From Magnetospirillum sp. 64-120 (GTDB lineage: Bacteria; Pseudomonadota; Alphaproteobacteria; Rhodospirillales; Magnetospirillaceae), in NCBI GenBank assembly GCA_001898825.1, contig MKVK01000043.1:124001-188000 (forward strand): 64,000 bases of DNA, written 5' to 3'. The notes under the pieces are model-generated. The model searched no databases and was not told the DNA's origin. It was given only the letters and a program-made list of their open reading frames with translations. Made by a program: the position numbers and the translations under genes. This document shows positions 59,985-64,000 of this stretch, one piece after another (the stretch's first letter is position 1; every line of letters starts with the position of its first letter).

Positions 59985-60530
59985 CTAATTCCCGAAACCG
60001 GCGATACGTTCGGCCAGACGCCGGGCCAGAAATGGCGAGGCGGCACCCAGGCGATCCAGGATTTGTTGGGCCTCGGCGCGGTAGGCGGCGATCTTCTCGG
60101 GCGTCCAATGGCCGGGCGGCGGACCCAGGTTGACGCTGCGGTCAGCCAGCTTGACCATGGCGACCTCGGGCGGTTGTTCCAGGATCCGGCACAGACTGTC
60201 GGCCATGCTGTCCTGTTTGGGCAGGTCGGGGTTTTTGGTCAGTGCCAGTACGGCGGCCAGGACGCGGGGGCCGAAATGGCTTTCCACCTCGGCCGCCGGT
60301 GTCGGGGTGTCCTCGATGACATCGTGCAGCAGGGCGGCCGTCACCGCCAGTGAGCCGTCGCGGCCCGGCTCTGCCGCCAAGGCGGCCATGACTTCCTGAG
60401 CCACCGACGCCAAGTGGGTGACATAGGGGAAGCCGGTGCCGGGGACCGCTTGGGCCCCGTGGCGCCGGGCGGCGAAGGCCAGGGCCTGCAGGTAAAGGTC
60501 TTGGGACCAGGGGGCTTGCGGCAGCGTCAT
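59985..60530 (-). CDS. Small HD-domain hydrolase (RelA/SpoT hydrolase-like)
   Basis: A 181-residue HD-domain protein. H-x-x... YVTHLASVAQEVMAAL, TAALLHDVIEDTPTP (HD dyad and following ED), FGPRVLAAVLALTKN and VAMVKLADRSVNL reproduce the hydrolase half of RelA/SpoT and of the MESH1-type small alarmone hydrolases. It lacks synthetase and regulatory domains, so it would remove (p)ppGpp or a related nucleotide. It overlaps the ybaK gene upstream by 4 bases. Confidence 0.85.
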   Translation of the reverse strand: MTLPQAPWSQDLYLQALAFAARRHGAQAVPGTGFPYVTHLASVAQEVMAALAAEPGRDGSLAVTAALLHDVIEDTPTPAAEVESHFGPRVLAAVLALTKNPDLPKQDSMADSLCRILEQPPEVAMVKLADRSVNLGPPPGHWTPEKIAAYRAEAQQILDRLGAASPFLARRLAERIAGFGN

Positions 60531-61015
60531 TTGACTTTCTCGTCGGTGGCGATGGGGGTGGCGACGGCGCCGCAGGCCGCCATCAAGTCGGCGGCCGCCG
60601 CTTTGATCTGCAAGCCGCGCTGGCCGCCATTGACGACGATGAAGTCGAAGCCCAGGGCGCTGTCGTCCAGGAAGGTGCGCAGACGCTTTTTCTGGCCCAA
60701 GGGGCTGATGCCGCCGATCTTGTAGCCGGTGACCCGCTCGGCGTCGGGGCCTTTCATCATCGCCGCCGACTTCTTGCCGGCGGCTTGCGCCAGGGCTTTC
60801 AGATTCAGCTCGCGGTCCGAGGGCACGATGGCCACCACCGCTTCGTCGCCGGCCAGGGTCATCAGTGTCTTGAACACCTGGGACGCCGGCAGGCCCAGGG
60901 CCGCGGCCGCCTGCAATCCGATGGACTGGGCGTCGGGGTCGTAATCGTATTCCAGCAGTTCGAAGGGCTTGCCGGATTTTTCCATGGCCGTGGTGGCCGG
61001 AGTTTTCTTCGCCAT
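60527..61015 (-). CDS. ybaK: Cys-tRNA(Pro) deacylase
   Basis: YbaK removes cysteine mischarged onto tRNA-Pro. The 162-residue protein has the editing-domain pattern: SIGLQAAAALGLPASQVFKTLM with the catalytic lysine region, VVAIVPSDRELNLKALAQAAGKKSAAMM, and the signature GYKIGGISPLGQKKRL. A longer frame upstream adds 32 residues with no family resemblance. It overlaps the HD-domain gene. The tRNA-Pro(CGG) of this window is elsewhere and unlinked. Confidence 0.93.
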   Translation of the reverse strand: MAKKTPATTAMEKSGKPFELLEYDYDPDAQSIGLQAAAALGLPASQVFKTLMTLAGDEAVVAIVPSDRELNLKALAQAAGKKSAAMMKGPDAERVTGYKIGGISPLGQKKRLRTFLDDSALGFDFIVVNGGQRGLQIKAAAADLMAACGAVATPIATDEKVK

Positions 61016-61036
61016 GACCCGATCATAGCCAAGGGC

Positions 61037-61071
61037 GAAAAAATGGGGAAGACGGCAAGCCGTCTTCCCCC
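61037..61071 (-). terminator. Terminator for the DUF1842-like gene
   Basis: GGGGAAGACGGC / GCCGTCTTCCCC is a perfect 12-bp stem with an AA/TT loop. On the minus strand it is followed by ATTTTTTCG, so it ends the transcript of the secreted-protein gene before ybaK. Confidence 0.88.
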
Positions 61072-61088
61072 AGGGAGGACATCGGGGA

Positions 61089-61589
61089 TTATTGGGGCTG
61101 GTTGCAGGCAACCTGCTTGACCGGGGCCGAGGCGATCTTGGTCCAGTCGGCGGTCAGGCCGCTGCGGTACTGGTATTGGGCGTCGCCGCCTTTCCAGTCC
61201 TTGGTCAGCACCATGATCATGTCCAGGTTGGCGGGGATCACCGGGCCGACGCCACCATTCGGCGGCCAGTTGACCGGCGGATAGCCGGTCAGGCGCACCT
61301 GGATGTGGGTATTGTTGGGCATCACCGTCATCACCGAGTAATTGCCGGAAACGTTGGTGGATTCGTGCAGCGGCGGATTGGTGGCCTGGGTGATCATGCC
61401 GGCGCCGTTGACCGACTGCGCCGGGGTGTTGACCGCCAGATGCAGGTTGACCGCCGGGGCGCCGGGCATGTTGCCGCCGACCATGTAGCAGACCTGGAAC
61501 AGGCCGACGGCATTGTCGGCGGCATGGGCGGCCGAAACGGCCAGGGCGGCGGCGATGGAGCCGGCGGCCAGGATGGTTTTCAAGGACAT
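61089..61589 (-). CDS. Secreted DUF1842-like protein
   Basis: A 166-residue protein with a clear Sec signal (MSLKTILAAGSIAAALAVSAAHAA). The mature part begins NAVGLFQVCYMVGGNMPGAPAVNLHLAVNTP and appears to be all beta (VNGAGMITQATNPP, SGNYSVMTVMPNNTHIQVRLTGYP); it carries two cysteines, FQVCYM and a C-terminal VACNQPQ. This resembles DUF1842, whose function is unknown; the family call is moderate. A strong AGGGAG ribosome site precedes it and a terminator follows, so it may be highly expressed. Confidence 0.65.
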   Translation of the reverse strand: MSLKTILAAGSIAAALAVSAAHAADNAVGLFQVCYMVGGNMPGAPAVNLHLAVNTPAQSVNGAGMITQATNPPLHESTNVSGNYSVMTVMPNNTHIQVRLTGYPPVNWPPNGGVGPVIPANLDMIMVLTKDWKGGDAQYQYRSGLTADWTKIASAPVKQVACNQPQ

Positions 61590-61623
61590 GGTGTCTCCCT
61601 CCGTTATTTAATGTGCTGCAATA

Positions 61624-61651
61624 ATTGCGCAATCAAATTGTATTCACAATT
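61624..61651. promoter_or_regulatory. Palindromes in the DUF1842/YitT divergent intergenic region
   Basis: ATTGCGCAAT (61624-61633) is a 10-base palindrome and AATTGT-ATTC-ACAATT (61636-61651) a 6-4-6 inverted repeat, inside a 190-base AT-rich divergent spacer. They lie close upstream of the secreted-protein gene. Confidence 0.4.
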
Positions 61652-61778
61652 ATAAGTCGTAAATCCGCACATATGTCAGACGTATTGTGGTTCTTGTCGG
61701 CAGGACCGGTATGACCAGACTTGCACCAAAGGCGTGGCCTCAGCAGAATGCGCCCCCCCTGACACAAGGAAGGTTTTC

Positions 61779-62396
61779 ATGGCTGACGCCCCCGAACCCG
61801 CCATCCGCCATCGCCTTTACGAAGACGTTCTGGCCATGTTGAAGGCAACCCTGATGGTGGCTCTGGGGGTGACCATCTATGCCAAGACCATGCTACTGAC
61901 CGGCGGTACCGCTGGGTTGGCGCTGTTGCTGTCTTATCTTAGCCACCAGGAATTCGGCGTGGTGTTCTTCGTGGTCAACCTGCCGTTCTATGTACTGGCT
62001 TGGATGCGCATGGGTTGGGGCTTCACCCTTAGAACCTTCATCGCCGTGGGGCTGGTCACGGTGTTTTCACGCCTGACCGGGCAATGGATCAGCATCGAGC
62101 ACATCAACCCGTTTTATGCGTCGATCATTGCCGGCATCTTGTCGGGGACCGGCCTGTTGATGCTGTTCCGCCATCGCACCGGCTTGGGCGGGCTGAACAT
62201 CCTGGCGCTTTACATCCAGGAACGCACCGGTCTGCGCGCCGGCTATTTCCAGTTGGGCGTCGATCTGGCCATCCTGGCCGGGGCGGTCTTCGTGCTGGAT
62301 GTCCGCCAGATGGCGCTTTCGGTGCTCAGCGCCGTGGTGTTGAACATGGTCCTGGCCATCAATCACCGTTCCGACCGCTATCGCGGCGTCAGCTGA
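61779..62396 (+). CDS. YitT family membrane protein
   Basis: A 205-residue integral membrane protein of the YitT/DUF161 type. AGGAAGG precedes the ATG at 61779. The pattern is LMVALGVTIYAKTMLLTGGTAGLALLLSYL, FFVVNLPFYVLAWMRMGWGFTLRTFIAV, GILSGTGLLMLFRHRTGLGGLNILALYI and a final TM pair; five to six TM helices. It lacks the C-terminal DUF2179 domain of full-length YitT proteins. Function unknown; some homologues are implicated in transport of small solutes. Confidence 0.82.
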   Translation: MADAPEPAIRHRLYEDVLAMLKATLMVALGVTIYAKTMLLTGGTAGLALLLSYLSHQEFGVVFFVVNLPFYVLAWMRMGWGFTLRTFIAVGLVTVFSRLTGQWISIEHINPFYASIIAGILSGTGLLMLFRHRTGLGGLNILALYIQERTGLRAGYFQLGVDLAILAGAVFVLDVRQMALSVLSAVVLNMVLAINHRSDRYRGVS

Positions 62397-62398
62397 TC

Positions 62399-62830
62399 TT
62401 ACTCTGGCCGCAGGTTGCGCAGTTTCTTCACCGCGCCGCGCTTGGCCTTGCTGTCCATGCGCCGCTGCTGGCTGCCCTTGGTCGGCTTGGTGGGCTTGCG
62501 CTTGGGCGGCGGCGGCTTGGCCGCCTCGCGGATCAATTCCACCAGCTTGTTCATCGCTTCGGCGCGGTTGCGGTCCTGAGAGCGGTGTTCCTGGGCGGTG
62601 ACGATCAGCACACCGTCCAAGGTCATGCGCCGCCCGGCCAGCTTGGTCAGCCGGGCTTTCACGTCATCGGGCAGATTGGGGGAATTGGCGACGTCGAATC
62701 GCAGTTCGACGGCGGTTTCCACCTTGTTGACGTTCTGGCCGCCCGGCCCGGAAGACCGGGTGAAGCTTTCGGTCAGTTCGGAATCGTCAAGCGCGATGCG
62801 GCGGGTGATGGGGATCATGAGCGGATTCAT
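62399..62830 (-). CDS. arfB: Alternative ribosome-rescue factor ArfB (peptidyl-tRNA hydrolase)
   Basis: ArfB rescues stalled ribosomes by hydrolysing peptidyl-tRNA in the A site. The RF-1-like domain is intact: ESFTRSSGPGGQNVNKVETAVELRF with the catalytic GGQ, and the basic C-terminal tail (PPPPKRKPTKPTKGSQQRRMDSKAKRGAVKKLRNL) needed to enter the empty mRNA channel. Length is about 140 residues. Either the ATG at 62830 or the one at 62818 could be the start; MIPITRRIALDD at the latter matches the family best. It is convergent with the YitT-type gene, 2 bases apart. Confidence 0.93.
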   Translation of the reverse strand: MNPLMIPITRRIALDDSELTESFTRSSGPGGQNVNKVETAVELRFDVANSPNLPDDVKARLTKLAGRRMTLDGVLIVTAQEHRSQDRNRAEAMNKLVELIREAAKPPPPKRKPTKPTKGSQQRRMDSKAKRGAVKKLRNLRPE

Positions 62831-62906
62831 AGCACGGCAGTGACCGAATGGCGTCACCTTTGGTGCGATGGCGGGCCCCCGCAGGGGAGCCCGCCGTTTC
62901 AACCGG

Positions 62907-64000
62907 TCAGTAGCTTTTGTCCTGCCACATGGCCGGATCGAAGCGCACCACCTTGTTACGGCCGGTTTCCTTGGCCTGATAAAGGGCGACGTCGGCGAAC
63001 TTGACCGCCTGCCAGAAGGTGTCGCTGTCGCTGGGGAAGTCCGACACACCGATGGAGATGGTCTTGCGCAGCACGGTGGTGCCGGCCTGGATGTCCAGGG
63101 CCTCGACGGTGGAGCGAATCTTCTCGGCGATGGTGTCGGCTTGTTCCGGGGTGGCGTCCAGCAGCACGATCAGGAATTCCTCGCCGCCATAGCGGATCAC
63201 CATGTCGGACGCGCGGACCGCTTGGCGCAACACCTTGGCCAGTGCCTTGATGACGGCGTCGCCGGCATCGTGCCCATAGGTGTCGTTGACCATCTTGAAG
63301 AAGTCCAGGTCCAGCATCATGATGCCGACCTGCGACTGGCGGCGCTGGACGTTGGCCACCAGGGTGTCCACGTATTCTTCCAGGAAGCGGCGGTTGTTCA
63401 GCCCGGTCATCGGGTCGCGCAGCGCCGATTCGCGCAGCGTCTCCATCAGCTTCTTGGTTTCCAGCACCGGCGCCGCCTCGCGCAGGTAGACGCTGACATA
63501 GGGCAGCAGTTCCTGCAGGCGGGTTTCTTCCTCGGCCGGGACCACCATCTGCAACACGTTGCCCACGGCGCCGGACTGGATGATGGGCAGGCAGATATGC
63601 TTGCGGTTGGGGGCCTCTTCCGGCGGCTGGAAGGCATAGCAGATGCCGGGGTTCAGCACCCCGTCCACCACATGGCCGGTGCGCTTGGCGCGGCAGCCTT
63701 CGGAACGGACCAGGATCTGCGGGTCGCACCAGCGGCACGATGCTTCCGGCAGGCCGTCGACGAAAAGCGGCGTCATGTGGTTCTTGTTGGCCTGCATCTC
63801 GTAGAGGGAATATTCGCGGATGCCGAATTCGCCCTCCAAGGCCTTGGCCAGACGCAGGTGGATTTCCGCCTTGGTTTCGTCTTCCTCGATGGCCTGCTTG
63901 AAATGGGCGGCCCGGGTCAGGCCTTCCACCATGTCGATGGTGGCGGTCAGCTGGTTCTCGTCGGCGGTGGGCGTGCGGCTGGTCAGCCGCGCCACGTTGG
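62907..64000 (-). CDS. GGDEF diguanylate cyclase, N-terminal end truncated by window
   Basis: At least 362 residues are present and the frame stays open to the window edge, so the start may lie outside; an in-frame GTG at 63995 is possible. Residues ~1-180 form a GAF-like sensor with a Cys cluster (ASCRWCDP, SEGCRAKRTGHVV, GICYAF). A coiled segment leads to the GGDEF domain: DPMTGLNNRRFLEEYV, MMLDLDFFKMVNDTYGHDAGD, the active site RYGGEEF and, ahead of it, the inhibitory RxxD (RASD). It should make c-di-GMP, with product inhibition. Confidence 0.9.
   Translation of the reverse strand, partial: NVARLTSRTPTADENQLTATIDMVEGLTRAAHFKQAIEEDETKAEIHLRLAKALEGEFGIREYSLYEMQANKNHMTPLFVDGLPEASCRWCDPQILVRSEGCRAKRTGHVVDGVLNPGICYAFQPPEEAPNRKHICLPIIQSGAVGNVLQMVVPAEEETRLQELLPYVSVYLREAAPVLETKKLMETLRESALRDPMTGLNNRRFLEEYVDTLVANVQRRQSQVGIMMLDLDFFKMVNDTYGHDAGDAVIKALAKVLRQAVRASDMVIRYGGEEFLIVLLDATPEQADTIAEKIRSTVEALDIQAGTTVLRKTISIGVSDFPSDSDTFWQAVKFADVALYQAKETGRNKVVRFDPAMWQDKSY

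Overview
This is a gene-dense, GC-rich (clearly above 60% by eye) bacterial chromosome segment with no prophage, insertion sequence or CRISPR array that I can see. Gene content (sdhAB, a PPi-type phosphofructokinase, a DivL-like cell-cycle pseudokinase, lipid A genes, glnBA, a SoeABC-type sulfite dehydrogenase, a CZB-domain chemoreceptor) points to an alphaproteobacterium, most likely Rhodospirillales close to Magnetospirillum. The genus is an inference from memory of gene content and was not tested.

Layout, left to right. 1-4.8 kb: end of the succinate dehydrogenase operon, a small lipoprotein, a DHH phosphoesterase and a ZapE/AFG1 ATPase, most separated by good hairpin terminators. 4.8-7.9 kb: three unrecognised genes (secreted VWA-like protein, four-TM coiled-coil protein, divergent multi-TM protein) around a short AT-rich palindromic intergenic region. 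7.9-14.5 kb: YqaA/DedA-type membrane protein, DivL-like kinase with alanine in place of the phospho-acceptor histidine, PPi-PFK, DUF1289/DUF924 pair, zinc-dependent phospholipase-like protein. 14.5-17 kb: a DUF1538 membrane protein with two P-II-like genes in one overlapping operon. 17-22.6 kb: msbA, a DUF374 acyltransferase, waaA, lpxK and an lpxL-type acyltransferase, an overlapping operon for building and flipping lipid A-Kdo.

22.7-30.3 kb is the most accessory-looking stretch: a SLATT-like two-TM protein, a cytidylyltransferase-aminotransferase fusion, a Gfo/Idh/MocA oxidoreductase and a PseB-type dehydratase (a surface-sugar pathway), then two divergent proteins, one clearly flagellin-like, followed by a PseH-like acetyltransferase. 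Together they suggest glycosylation of a flagellin-like protein. 30-37 kb: DUF2189 protein, acyl-CoA genes, CobD-like aminotransferase, HAD phosphatase, tRNA-His, hydrolase and aminotransferase. 37-41.6 kb: glnB-glnA behind a plausible sigma-54 promoter, an orphan radical SAM protein, and a TMEM165/GDT1-type exporter behind a yybP-ykoY (manganese) riboswitch-like leader.

41.6-48.7 kb: tRNA-Pro(CGG), PEP carboxylase, DUF411 protein, CZB chemoreceptor, MFS transporter. 48.8-53.5 kb: soeABC-like molybdoenzyme operon with a hairpin in its leader and a terminator behind it. 53.6-64 kb: M48 peptidase, XRE regulator with an upstream inverted repeat, pseudouridine synthase, SPOR lipoprotein, TPR-methyltransferase, HerA-like ATPase, an intergenic palindromic repeat, small HD hydrolase, Cys-tRNA(Pro) deacylase, a secreted DUF1842-like protein, a YitT-type protein, ArfB and a GGDEF protein cut by the window edge. 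No stretch above about 300 bases lacks a gene; the longer gaps (13.07, 28.6, 37.1, 40.8, 48.75, 61.6 kb) carry the regulatory elements listed.
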